This document shows, one piece after another, positions 33,901 through 46,427 of a DNA stretch of 64,000 nt (positions are counted from its first letter, which is position 1; every line of letters starts with the position of its first letter). A program made the translations under genes and the position numbers. The notes beneath the pieces were generated by a model. It was given only the letters and a program-made list of their open reading frames with translations, was not told where the DNA came from and searched no databases. Source of the DNA: Capsicum annuum (lineage: Eukaryota; Streptophyta; Magnoliopsida; Solanales; Solanaceae). The stretch lies in contig NC_061118.1 in assembly GCF_002878395.1 (NCBI RefSeq), positions 510,140-574,139 of the forward strand, given 5' to 3'.

Positions 33901-35315
33901 TCAAACGAGTGAAACAGCGTCAACAGGGCATTTTCTGGCCAAATCGGCGTGCTATAGCCCACGATTTTTGAGGTGGCCTCGAGGTCCGGCGTGATTTTTG
34001 ATGAAAATAAATCGGGCTGCCCCAGGCAGGCAGGGGGGCAGCCTAGTGTGGACCTTTAGGGTGGGCGGGCCCGTTTCGGTGGTCCAACGGGCGAAACGGT
34101 GCGAACGAGCCATTTTCGGGCTAAATCGATGTGTTATAGCCCACATTTTCTGAGGTGGGTTCGGGGCTCGGGCTTGTTTTTTGACAAAAATTGACGGGGC
34201 TGCCCCAGGCAGACTATGGAGCGGCCTAGTGTGGGCCTTTCGGGTGGGCGGGGTCGTTTGGGTGGCTAAAGAGGCGAAACGACGCAAATGGATCACTTTT
34301 TGGCCAAATCATTATGGTATAGCCCACGGTGGGCGTGCTTTTGGCCGAAAATCAATCGGGCTGCCCCAGGTAGGCTAAGGAGCGGTCTAATGTGTGCTTT
34401 TTGGGTGGGTAGGGCCATTTGGGTGGTCAAACAGATGAAACGGCGTGAACGGCCTAATTTTGGGTCAAATTGATGTGTTATAGCCCACAGTTTCTGGGTT
34501 GAGCTCGAGATCGGGCGTGTTTTGGGCCAAAATCGATCGGGCTACCCCAGACTGGCTGGGGAGCAGTCTAGTGTTGGCCTTTAGGGTAGGCGGGGCCGTT
34601 TAGGTGGTCAAATGGGTGAAACAGTGCAAACGAGCCATTTTCGAGTTAAATCGATGTGCTATAGCCTACGGTTTCTAGGGTGAGCTCGGGGGCCCAGCGT
34701 GTTTTTTGCCGAAAATCGATCGGGTTGTCTCAAGCAGTCTGGGGAGCAACCTAGTGTGGGACTTCGCAGTGGGCGGGGCCATTTGGGTGGTCAAACGGGC
34801 GAAACGATGTAAACGAATTATTTTCGAAACAAATCGGTGTGTTGTAGCCCACCATCTGTGGAGCAGGTGAGGGTGAGTCGATTGCGTCGGTGGAGCTATT
34901 TAGGTAGTCAAACGAGCGAAATGACACGAACAAGCTGTAGAACAAATATGGGTGGTCCTGTGGGGCCGCTGGGGCCATTTTGGTGGTCAAACTGGTGAAA
35001 CGATGCAAAGGGGCCATTTTTGAAAAGCCCGGTGCCGAAATTGGCCGAAAACCAATAGATGGCCCCTCAACGAGCTATGGAGCAAATATGGATGGTTCGT
35101 CGAGGCCATTTTGGTGGTCAAGCAAGTGAAACAACATGAATGGGCCATTTTTGGCTCATTGCGACGGGTGTTAGCCCACGATCCGATGGGTGGTCCCAAG
35201 GCCCGTGGTCTGGCATCTGATTTGGGCAACGCGAATCGCAAATCTTTTGCAACTTTTAGTGAGTGTTAACCCACAGTTCAAGGGTTGGCCCAGGCCTCGA
35301 GCTCGCTTTTGGCAT
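30985..35315. repeat. tandem array, block B (about 182 bp monomer, 20 or more copies)
   Basis: The landmark GTGCTATAGCCC recurs at 31036, 31217, 31399, 31582, 31764 (variant), 31945, 32126 and 32308 (variant), and onward to about 34850, with steps of 181-183 bp. Each monomer has the order GGTCAAACGGGCGAAACGGC, GGGCCATTTTCGGGC, AAATCGGTGTGCTATAGCCC, TTTTTGGGGTGGGC, GAAAATCGACCGGGCTGCCC, GGCTGGGGAGCGGCCTAGT. Monomers degrade towards 35.3 kb. Long open frames in it are by-products of the near-multiple-of-three period. Confidence 0.92.
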
Positions 35316-35652
35316 TGGACACCAAATTTTAGGACAAGCGACGAAAGAAAACTAAAGAGAAACTATGAACAAGAAGTCACCATTACCTTTCACTTCATAT
35401 TTGTGGATTCAACTCCCACATCAAACACAAATCTCAACCAAAGACACAAGAGTTTCTATGTTACATTTATAGAGCATGAATCACTAGCCACAAGTAATCC
35501 ATAAATATCTATAATTTTTGGAAGGCATTACAAACTACTTAGCAAATGATACGACGCAAAATGGGAAGGGACCAAAAATTTCATTTTATTAGATTGCGGC
35601 AAAAATGTTGTCAGCCCCTCAAGCTCAAATGACCGGTAGACTACATTGAAAA

Positions 35653-38600
35653 CTATCTGCAGTCTGCTCCTACAGCCTCGTGGATAGACTTATAACCATC
35701 CTTTTCTAAGCAATTCGCGAGTTCAGCCTGCGGAAAGAGATAGCATAGCAATATGTGAGCACTATGTTTGTTAATCTCCAAATGAGAGTAGAAATAAAGA
35801 AGCGAAATCATTGCAAGACGAGAACAGAATATGTTTTCATTGCAAGTCTATCGCACTTCCCTTAGCGATCACTAAACGTCATGATCTAGACTCAAACACA
35901 ACGCCAAATTTACAATCACATTCGGTGAATCCATCAAGTATTAAGTTCTATGTAGATAAAGAGATTATGTGTTACGCCCAATTCCAGAAAAAAACACTAT
36001 GCAATGTAATGTGGTTGAAGTGTCCACCGGAGATACTGTAGCATGCGCACGCGCACGCGCAAACCTGAAAGGAATAGTAGTGATGCAAAACCACTATACA
36101 CACCAGCTTTCTTGAGCTAATGAGACCTCAGTGAGGGAGTTCAGACTTTGGATTGATTTATCTAATGCTTGATGTGATTCTAGTCTAATGAATTATGGTT
36201 TGGATTATACTAATCTAATGAAATATGGTTCGGATTATTGCACAACCATGGTATATATCTAATATCACATGCATGGTATAAAGAAAAACCGGCTCTCAAA
36301 GAGAAATTCTTATCCATATTTAGACTCTATATTATTACCCATTCCAAAGGTAATACTGTACCCTTCCTTCCCTTCTAAGTTGCACGGACTCTTCACTTCA
36401 AACGCCACACTCAAGAGGATTCTTCGAAAATACACTACTTTTGAAGAATCCGACAAGCACCTGTTGACATTTTTGAAGAGTCCAAGCAACATAGCTTTCT
36501 TTATCCCTCTTCTTCCACAGGAACAATTGCCCCTCACAGCTTTGCCCAGCCAAATGAACAATAGAAAGGATGTCTTCTTTAAACCCTGTACCTAATCATT
36601 ACTCTATGAATACACTTCTATATTAATACTCGCCAAAAGAAAATCGCACCCAAAAAGGAAAAAAAACTACAAGCATAAAAAGTAAGGTCGCAACTTGAAA
36701 ATCAGCCTTAATCCCATGAATGAGATGCAAGTGAATTTTTGAAATGCATGTCGGAATACCTTTATATTGGGGATAAGTGCAGGTCCTCCATATCCAAATG
36801 CTGTATAAAGCTGCACAAGAGTGGCACCAGCTCGAATTTTCTTGTAAGCATCCTCACCACTGCAAGAAATGCATATTTCAAGTATTTAAATATTTACCAA
36901 GAGTATCTAATCAAAGATGCTATTACTTGTTACAATCATGAAAAAGGGGGTGCGGTACCTGCTAATACCTCCACAGCCAATCAAAGGTATTCTTCCCTGT
37001 TAGAACAAACATATTGAGGTTATCTATTGCATCAAAGAAAGAACAATGAAAAATATTCTGTCCTTAGAAAAATGAAAGTGTTAGGCAGCAGTGAGTCATA
37101 ATCACACGCTGAGGATATGAAAATAACGAGAGACAGAAGTTGGCAGAACTATATGCAGAATGTTTCATCTCAAATTATCAACAACGTTTAAGCGGTATCT
37201 GTGTTGAGAAATAACAGGAAAAATTACAACAGAAGATAGACGCTTAATCTTTTAGAGAAAAACATCGACATGGATATAATGAGGTACAGAAACAAGAAGG
37301 ACCAAAAGGAGCCAATGCAATTGTTCCTGTCCAATTCAATAACTAGCAATGTGGACTTATTCCGGATAAAGTGGGATAATGTACATACCTTGGTCAGAAT
37401 GTACATCTCCTTCAGTATATTTGTTGACATACTAAAGAGTGGCTTCCCACTCAAGCCACCGGTCTCTTGAGCCACAGGGTTTTGAATTACTGAATCTGGT
37501 CTTTGGATTGTAGTATTTGATATAATCTACAAAAATCAAGTATACGATGTTGGCATTTTTTGTTAAAAAGTAAAACATTTTTGTGGAACATGGTGGTTAA
37601 ACATGGAACAAAGAAGCATAAACCTCGCCAATATTTGTTCATGGTTACACACTTAGCATTAGAAACAATGTGAATGCCACAAATCCTTCAACAAGAAATG
37701 GCTCACACAAATTTGCCCCTTTACCTATAAAAGGAAAAAAACGTATCTTCCTTTATTTGCCGTATTTCCCAGCAATCTTAATGTATGGCAGAATCCTATT
37801 TTTTTTACTTATGTTAATATAGAGGTTTTTTGAACACACTTAAGTCATATTTCTGTATGCAATCTGCCATACATGACACCAACAAGAGGTGCATGCACCA
37901 TCCAATGGCAACAATAAAGAAAAAGTAGGAAAAGAGTTTAATATATGTCTAAGCTTCATACTATATAATGTATACATAATTTTCAACTTTTTACAAGTTA
38001 CCTATTAATTAGACAATTACTTAATATTGTTACCCGAAATTTGGCTACTACAAACAATATCTATTCTTATTCGTCTGTGGGAACAGGAATAGTTGTAGGT
38101 GAGGCTGCATCTGAACTATAAGCGATTTCTTCAGGTCAATCCAGCATCTTAACCTCAACATTGAAGAAGTAAACTAGCATTATAACACACCTTTCGCTTA
38201 ACAACACACCTTCCTGCTAGCCATGGTAGTAGTTGATAAACTATTGGACCAGAAGATGCAACTTTCCCTAGTTTTGGCAGTTTCTTCAAGTTATTTAGAT
38301 ATTATTCTGCTATTGTAGTTGCTACTGAAGTGACTGCCATTTTGATGCTCGACTGCATAATAACTGGCATGTATCCACAACTATACAAGGTTTAGACAAG
38401 TTGATTGCAGACACGCTCAAACTTTCAATTCACCATGTTATTCATAACAAATGAAAATCTACTGTCGTCACTAGATAGAAAAATAAAGTGTACAACAACA
38501 AGTACAGTTAAAAGTAGAATGCTACGTCCAAGGCTGATTTAAGGATAAGGAAACATGAGAGCACATAAGAAGCTCCAAGAGGGACTCCATAAACAATGGT

Positions 38601-41600
38601 ATGATCACAGTCTTGGGATCCTCCAAGCCTCCAAGTAATTAAGCAAATCATGTGACAAATGACAGGATTTTGTTCAAACCGAAAACAAAACCATCAACAT
38701 AGATAACTAGAAAAAAGTAGTAACCAAGACGGACGAGGAAGGGGAGGAAATGTCAGATTCCTTTGCTTAAACACTTTTGGATACGACTTGAAGGTTCAGA
38801 TAGTGGAAAAAATTTGACCAACAGGATACAAATTAGAGCTTTAAACTCTTTAGATAGAGAGAATTAATAGACCAGTTCGATCTGTTCAGAAAAGTTTACG
38901 CCTTGAAGCTTGGACAACCTCAAAAGCTTGACTACGTTTCAAATATAAGAGAGACCAAGAGAGGCATTAGCACTGTAATCATATTATAAAAAGTAATTGA
39001 AAGGTGAAAACCCAAAGTTAATTTAGACACCCCAAATTCCTAAAATTTAACAGAGCAATTTACTAGAGTCAATAAAAGCTAGGTAAAGTTACTATAAAGG
39101 CGCAGCACAGAATAATGTATTTCTTTTAAAGCCACAAAAGTAGGGAAATACACTCATCCATATAGCAAGCAGGTCCTAGGTTTTCAAATATGAGCTGCTC
39201 AGTTATTGATAATTAGTTGAGGATAAGTTAAAAAAAATGAACCACTGAACCCCAACATTGAATAAACTGTAGGTCAAAATAGGCTCAATGTAGGCTCAAT
39301 GTCACAACCAAATTATTTTCCTTTCTCATTAGATAGGCTCAACACTAGGGGCTTGCTTAGTTACTAAAAACGCAAAAAAAAAAATACTTAAAAGTTCTGT
39401 TTCAAGCTGTACCAGTCCGTCCACACGAAGAGCAAGAGCCACCTACAATAGTACAAAGAAAACAAGCCATAAGAACTAAATCAACTACTACTACACCTCA
39501 ATCCCAAGCTAGTTAGCATATTATGAGTAGAAATGCTTCCATACCGCTGCAATATCTTCAAGATCTTGTTTGGATAAATCTGGAGCAATTTTCACAAGCA
39601 AAGGCGGAGGTCCTTCCTCACCCCACTGCATTTCATCACGAGCTGCCTGAACCTAATAAAGATACTGAATGGACTTAATCTAGTACTTGGTGATATGGTC
39701 TCAAATATTAACAGAGGTAAACTAGAAAAATGAAACAGAAAGGCATCAGGAGAGAACCTTCTTCACAAGATCCTTCAGCTGCTTTCTTCCCTGAAGCTGG
39801 CGTAGTCCTGGAGTATTTGGGGATGAGATATTAATTACCTAAAGCAGTAAAACAGACTATGAATCAGTAAGCAACACTATGCGGAAGCTGGTAGAGAACG
39901 TCTCCTTTTTCAACTTTCACCATCAAAGCATAAAACAATAATTACCCAATTGTTCTCAGACATAAAAAAAACAATTACGATTTTCGTTTCCTCTTTATCA
40001 AATGATGAAATAGAACGTGACACTACCAAAAACGCAGAAGAGCTTAAAGCACTTGCTCTTTTTACACTCCCTATATTATGATGAGTTAGTCTAAAGGGTG
40101 TTAAGCAAAAGAACAAGTGCCCCTGCTCCTTTAGGCTGCAAAATAGCAGTCTAAAACATAATATTCTTCATTCTAGAAAATAATTAAATACAAAACGAAT
40201 TAATACACATTTATGGAAACTAGAGAGAAAAGAAAACAAGTCTGCACACACATGAAACAAAAAGGTATACCAAACAGGTGTAACCCAAGAGCATGCAAAT
40301 ATCTAAGCAAAAGAATTATTTAGTTTCAGACATCTACCAGGTAGTCAGCATACTGAGATAATGTATGAACTCCTTGCACATAATCTGCTGCAGCATCTTC
40401 ACTTGTCTTGTTCTTTCCAAGGTTAACTCCAAGAATACCAGGACCAGCTTTCCCTCCATGCTTGACTTCATCTCCTGACGGAGATGAAGTACTAGAAGTT
40501 TCCAACTTTCTCTTGCCATGCTGAGCACCCAATCGTTTGGCAACTGCAACGATTCCTTCACTATTGAAGCCACACCTATTGATTATAGCACTGCCACCAA
40601 TAAAAGGATTTTTAGTTTTTTCAACTTTCACAAATAAGCATTTTGATCCTCTTCTTTTTTTTTTTTTTTTTTTTGAGAAGCATCAAGCTTTTAAATTATT
40701 GAGGATATAGAAATGAACTTCACTGGGAAAACCAAAAGAAATAAACTTTAAACAGTTCAAGATCAGAAAACATAATAGATGCTGATGGTAACATAATCTG
40801 AATAGACATACATTCTTACCCTTCATTTGGCAACCTAAATATACGTGGCTTTGGGTTGCCTTCCTGTGGAATGGGAGTTACTGAACCAACCTCAACAAAA
40901 CCAAAACCTAATCCAAGCAAGCCTTCAACGGCCTCCGCATTCTTGTCAAAACCAGCAGCAAGACCAACAGGATTTGAGAACCTTCTTCCCCATACATCAA
41001 GGCCTAATATAGGAAGATCAGGCCTCTTCTCCCTTGGAACCCATCCTCGAGCTGCAGCAGAGACTGCCAGTCTGTGAGCAACCTCTGGATCCAGAAATGC
41101 AAAGAATGGATTTACAAGCTTTGTTGCTGAGAATAGCCATCCACTGCACGTTTTTTGAACATAAATGTTATTTTCACCCAAACCTTTTAATAAACAGTAG
41201 ACACAGTTCAGCTAAAGTGAAAAAGGGAGAACATGAATTAGCTTGATCTACTTAAATAAGTCAACAAGATGAAGAAGATTGGCAGCAGAATCTCACAAAT
41301 CAAACGGCAAATACAAATATGCCAATATGTGTATGATGATCGAAGTAACTCAAACAAACCAGCTCATTGAAGCACACCAATAACCTTATACTAATCTGCC
41401 ATTAGTAAGAAAAATTGAGCTAATTGAAGAAACCATCAGAAAGCATAGGCAACCAATTCCCTCTAATCTAAGTAAACAACATCTTAAACCCCAAGGAAAT
41501 AAATGCTCACTGCTGATTATTTGGGAAAACAGCTCCTTTGGCACTTATGTGGGTGCTTTGAAGAAAGAACAACAAAAGAGCTTTTGAAGAAGCAGAAAGT

Positions 41601-44600
41601 AAATTTATACAGTTGATGGCAAGTCTTTTCATCTTTGGTTAATTTTGAGGGTGACACATAACAGTAGTAGAGAACCATATAATGAAGGATCTCTATCTTT
41701 TGTGTACCACTTATATAGAGGGTATTCACCCACATGAACAAATTCATTACTTATCTAATACTCCCTCCGTCCCATTTTATGTGTCATACTTTCCTTTTTA
41801 GTCCGTCCCAAAAAGAATGTCACCGTAATTTAATTAGAAAAATTTTAACTTTAAAACTCCCCTTTTACCCTCACTAAAATGATTTACAACCACACAAATA
41901 GCCAAGGATCATTTTAGACCACAAGTTTCAAAAGTCTTCATTTTTTCTTACTCTTTGTGTCAAGTCAAAGGGAGTAAATAAATACTCACAGCTGGGAAAT
42001 TTTACCACAGAGGAATCATTTCTAAGGTAGGCGCCCCTCCAAAACAACGACCACACACATATTCTCGTAAATTCAATTTTAAGCCAACACACGTATGAAA
42101 CACCAACTAGCATCATTTTCTCTTTCCACCTAACAAGCAACTAACTGAAGCAACTAGTTGTCGTGCTTTATTTATAGGTCGCTCCAACTCTTACAATAGC
42201 AGACTGGGTGATGGCTTTTCTGTATGGGGATAGGATAAAAACATAAAGACCAGATCCTTCAACGTTTGCTGAACCATCCATATCTAAAGTCTACTAAGAA
42301 TGTTACTTCAGTGAAACAATGTAAAACTCATCCCCAATCCCAGCCACACCCCTCTAGAAAAGCATATAAAGTTAAGAAGACTCGATCAAAAAGAGAAGAT
42401 TCTGGCAGTTTAACTATCTCTCTTCTCCTTGTTTGAGGACATATTATTGAGTTGATAAGCCAAGAATTATCTCTGAAATGGAATCCTAAAGGGGCCTTGG
42501 TTGAGTCGCCTATCTAGATAAGTTAAAGTCCACATAAGAACAGTAAGTTTTGTGCATCCCCCCGAATATCAAGATCCATATCGGCAGAATGTATTCAGAT
42601 GAGAAGTTGTAGGCACACTAAATGTAAGTGTACCATTTTCTTTCCCTTCATGTGTTTTTCTGTCTGTATATTCAACCAATGTGCCCAAAAGAAGTACGCT
42701 GGGACATCATTTAATTTCCTTTGTCTGGACAACAGGATTCATGAAAAGAAATCTTACACAGAACACATGCATTTTTTTGTCTCTCAACTATTCTACAGTC
42801 AATGTTGTAACGTAAATATCTCAAAGATTTTAAATTCAGTACCAGAAGGTGGCCTCATCAACTGTACTTGCATAAGCTCCTCCAGCTATTAGTAGACCAA
42901 TTGTGGCTCCTGTAAGCAACCTTCCCTACAAGAAGCATGCAGCAGAAATTACTAACCCTTGCAAACGCATAAGTAGATCAGAATACAGCTCCTGACCCCA
43001 TAGGCAATTATCATATGCCACCTTCTAAAACTCAGGCCATCAGTCCAATTTTCTCGAGAAAAAGGGTAAAAGTTTTTAAATAAAACTAGTTACTTCATCT
43101 ACTTGGCATGGTTAAGCTTATTAAATCCATTGATAAATGCACAAGAATGTTTCAGAAATTAAAAAAAGGAAATAAGGCGTGCTCAAAATGATTCAATATC
43201 CCCAACTAGGATTGATAAAACAGCTAAATTAAATACTTCTTCGTGTCCCATTTCTATGTATGTGAATTACCTTTTTTTCTTAACGACGTGATTTATGCTA
43301 GTAAGTCCAAACACTTGTGTCAAAATCCAACTTTTTTTACGATAAGTTACTTGAAATCCAACCATATTCCAATCAAATACAAACTTTGGCCATTTGTCAC
43401 ACTTTGTATCAACCATAAAGATTCACTATACAACTCTTATAATGGTGGTGTACGGGACAACTTGCACACTCCTCAACTACTCCATTATTTACCTCCTACC
43501 AATTCGGATACACGGTAACTTTGTCCCATATTTAAGGGTAGCCCGATGCAATAAAGCTCTCGCTATACACAGAGAAAGGCCAGACCACAAGGGTAATTCT
43601 AGAATTTTCAAGAATTTGAAAACAACAAGCTATTTTCACTTTTTTCACTCCAAATTACTCAAAAAATGTCAAAAACAACTCCTATCTGTATCTATGACCA
43701 AACATACTAACACAACTCCAATTTTCAAATATCATTTTTCACCTTGAAAAAGCTATGTTTTTTTTCAAATCTGTATTCTTGAGCCTGGGGTCTTTCGGAA
43801 ACAGCCTCTCTACCTCATCTACCTCATCTGAGGTAGTGGTATGGACTGCATACATTTTACTCTCCTCAGGCCTCACTTTGTGGGAATACACTGTATGTAT
43901 CATTCATCCACAATGAAACATGGCCAAACGCCAAACTTACTCATTTTCCTAGAGAACATTTTCCACGAAAATTATTTTCCTTCACACAGAACACACACCA
44001 AGCTTACAAAATAAAAGATACAAAGTACAAAATATTGAATTATTCCAATTCAATTTAGCTCCAAACAAGTCCAATATTAACTCTCGTGAAGTGAATTATG
44101 ACAAGTAAAAATGCACGGAGGGAGTATTAAACTAGTAGTCCAAGTTAACAAAATTAAACATACAAAATTACAAAGTATTCAATTATTCTAATTCAATTTA
44201 GCTCCAAACATTAGTCCAATTAACTCTCATAAAGCAAACTATGACAAGTAAAAATGAACAAAGCGAGTATTAAACTAGTAGTCTAAGTTAACAAAATTAA
44301 AATTAAAGACACAAAATACAAAATATTGAATTATCCTAATTCAATTTAGCTCCAAACATTAGTCAAATTAACTCTCGTGAAGCAAACTATGACAAGTAAA
44401 ATGAACGGAGGGAGTATTAAACTAGTACTCTAAGTTAACAAAACTAAACATACAACAAAATTATTAAACATTAGTTCAATTAACTCTCGTGAAGCAAACT
44501 GTGACAAGTAAAAATGAACGAAGCGAGTACTAAACTTCTACTCTAAGTTAACAAAACTAAACATACAACAAAATTATTAAAACAAACATAAATTTTTTTT

Positions 44601-44747
44601 TACCTTTTTTGAAGAATGAGGAACCTTAGGCGGTAGAGGAACATTAACTGAAGAAGTACAATAATGTCTTGGAGGAACAAAACTTGGTTTAATTAACTTA
44701 CGATACAAACTTTCTCTAATCAATGTAAATCCAACCCTTTGTTTCAT
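35653..44747 (-). CDS. PYRD: dihydroorotate dehydrogenase (quinone), mitochondrial
   Basis: Class 2 FMN enzyme of the inner mitochondrial membrane that oxidises dihydroorotate to orotate in pyrimidine synthesis, passing electrons to ubiquinone. Eleven GT-AG exons, 5' to 3': 44747-44604, 42925-42843, 41143-40820, 40590-40338, 39838-39758, 39652-39545, 39442-39413, 37526-37389, 36996-36959, 36859-36760, 35727-35653. The product is 457 residues (Arabidopsis about 460). Exon 1 encodes a basic, Ser-rich presequence. [20 protein letters not shown] (49-68) is the membrane anchor. [20 protein letters not shown] begins the barrel. [12 protein letters not shown] carries the family's substrate Asn271 and base Ser274. 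IGCGGISSGEDAY and GATLVQLYT form the FMN phosphate site. Exon 7 is only 30 nt. The 3' end faces the tandem array. Confidence 0.97.
36376..36494. mobile_element. hAT-like MITE, copy 3 of 6
   Basis: TAAGTTGCACGGACTCTTCA at the left and TGAAGAGTCCAAGCAACATA at the right are inverted ends. Flanks CTTCCCTT and CTTTCTTT agree at 6 of 8 positions. It lies in the last intron (intron 10) of the dihydroorotate dehydrogenase gene. Confidence 0.85.
37527..39412. other. DHODH intron 7 (1.9 kb), no features recognised
   Basis: AT-rich intron between the 30 nt exon 7 and exon 8. I looked for the repeat families seen elsewhere in the window and saw none with confidence. Confidence 0.5.
41761..41974. mobile_element. 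Stowaway-type MITE in DHODH intron 2
   Basis: CTCCCTCCGTCCCATTTTAT at the left and CAAGTCAAAGGGAG at the right are classic Stowaway ends, flanked by TA at 41759-41760 and 41975-41976. Length is 214 bp. Confidence 0.9.
43785..43905 (+). mobile_element. 5'-truncated TS/RTE-type retroelement tail in DHODH intron 1
   Basis: Carries GGGGTCTTTCGGAAACAGCC, GAGGTAGTGGTATGGACTGC and GGGAATACACTGTATGTATC. The CTACCTCAT unit is doubled. The tail is decayed. Confidence 0.75.
43990..44585. repeat. tandem array of about 150 bp in DHODH intron 1
   Basis: Four units share TTCAATTTAGCTCCAAACAT, AACTCTCGTGAAGCAAACTA, TGACAAGTAAAAATGAACG and AGTATTAAACTAGTAGTC. The third unit ends ACGGAGGGAGTA, a Stowaway-like terminus. 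The fourth has lost its centre. The array ends about 20 bp before the exon 1 donor. Confidence 0.85.
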
Positions 44748-45184
44748 TTTTTATTTAAAAGATTAAATTTTTAATAACTAAACAAACTTTACAACTCCAA
44801 ATACTCAAAAGTTGATCAAATTTGGTCAAAAATAGCTCAAAATGCTCAAAATTTTTCAAGAAAATTTGTAAAGATACAGCAAAGTGATGATGCTGTGATT
44901 CAAAAGATTGAAAAGGGTGTATGGGGTAGTAGAGTAAGAGTGAAAATGGGGTGGGGTGGGGGGTAGGGGGTGAGGGGGTTAAGCTATGTTTCTTGAAAAG
45001 GAAGATGGGGGGTTTAGTACAGAAGAAAGGGGAGAGAAAAACCCTTTAGGGCTTTGGGCATATGCCTTTTTGTAAAAGTTATCTAAAAATATAGAAAATT
45101 TCGATATTTTGCCTAATTGTTAAAAATATCAATTTTAGATCTATATATAACTAGATTTCAATATATTTAATAAAGATAAAAAAA

Positions 45185-45390
45185 AGTTTTGTAAAGTTAC
45201 ATAATTAACTTTCGATAAAAAAAAATGATTTTAAATCTATCGAGATATATAATTAGTTTGTGATATATCTAATGAAGATATATAATTAGTTGACATTTTT
45301 ATAATTATTTCATAAGGGTGGAGATTTGTATAAATATGATAAATTAACGTGTATATTTATGTTATTTTTTCAAAATATTATGGTTTAATT
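45185..45390 (-). repeat. dispersed AT-rich repeat, copy 2 (inverted)
   Basis: Its reverse complement reads AAATAACATAAATATACACG, then CTCCACCCTTATGAAATAAT and CTAATTATATATCTTCATTA, matching 168-500. It lies about 440 bp upstream of the dihydroorotate dehydrogenase start codon. Confidence 0.65.
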
Positions 45391-45964
45391 TTTTTTTACA
45401 TTTTATTTAAAAAAAAGAAAAATACTATAGTAATTGACTTTTCAAGAAAAGGAGGGGGGTTTTCGAAATTTTTCGAAAATGATCTTTTTACTTTTATGAA
45501 ATAGGGGTTACAAGGTAGGAGTAATATATTGTATATTAGTAGTATTATTGTTGCACGAGTAATAAAATTTCAATTGTTGTATCATTTTTGTACATAATGT
45601 TTACAAGTGAAAAATTTTGAAACTAAATCAAACGGACGAATCATATAATTATTGAATAATTATTTGCAGAATTTCAAATAATTGTGAATTATTTTATTTT
45701 TTTATAATCTTAACGTCCTATCAACTTACATACCTCAACTAATTTTACGATACACTTGTCACCTACAGTGATTAATTCCATGAGATATCCAACAAAATAC
45801 CAAAGTTTATTCTTGGACATAACATTTTGTCCTACAATCTTAAGTTGTTTTTACACTACATACAATTTTGTTTGTCCTACAATTTTGCTAGAGAAAAGGA
45901 CAAACCTTATGCTGTTTATCCCTCGTTAAAAATCTTTGCAGTAAAAAAAATCGACAATCAAAAA

Positions 45965-45997
45965 ATTAAATGTGCAAAGCACATGCGGTTAAACTAG
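45965..45997 (+). mobile_element. Helitron-like 3' terminus (hairpin plus CTAG)
   Basis: ATGTGCAAAGCACAT forms a 6 bp stem hairpin. It is followed by GCGGTTAAACTAG, the layout of the intact Helitron end at 63375-63404. The base after CTAG is C instead of T and no 5' end is seen, so this is a decayed or partial copy. Confidence 0.5.
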
Positions 45998-46427
45998 CCA
46001 AACTAAAATCATAAAATTTATATAAATATACCATTTAAGAGTCAATATTACAAAACATACATTATTTTTTATTTATAAAAATCTATCAGCAGTCTACATT
46101 GAAAAAAATGGACTGATTTTAAGAGAACAGTTATTTGAGTTTATTGTTTGGTGATTGTCGTAGGCAAGTGAGCTAAATTTTAGAAAATGTTGTATTAATA
46201 ATTTTATGGTGTGAAGTGTATAGTGTATTAGAAATTTGTGTATGAATAATTTTACAACCCAATCATTTTTCATAAAAGCTGGGTACACAATATTATCCCA
46301 CAAAAGGTACATCCCAAGAAGTTATTCTGACTAGTCAAGGTACCAGCAAGCTAACCCAGACATCACCGTCATCCAAACAAAAACTGTCGCTCGATAGCAG
46401 GAAGCTATATCTGGACCTACCAGCAAA

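Larger units (their letters stand above)
44748..46427. other. upstream region of DHODH and 3' flank of PTPA
   Basis: Contains the dihydroorotate dehydrogenase promoter and leader (including a GGGGTGGGG-rich stretch at about 44945-44985), the second copy of the dispersed AT-rich repeat, a Helitron-like 3' end, and the 3' UTR of PTPA. No additional gene is seen. Confidence 0.6.

Noticed and set aside
30985..35241. Many open frames of 60-117 codons on both strands in the 182 bp array
   Set aside because: They repeat the same peptide (such as GQTSETARTGHF) with the array period and shift frame whenever a monomer is 181 or 182 bp. No conserved domain is seen. They are by-products of a stop-poor GC-rich repeat.
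45965..45997. A second full Helitron near DHODH
   Set aside because: Only a hairpin and CTAG are found. The next base is C, not T, and no matching TC start could be placed, so only a 3' remnant is claimed.
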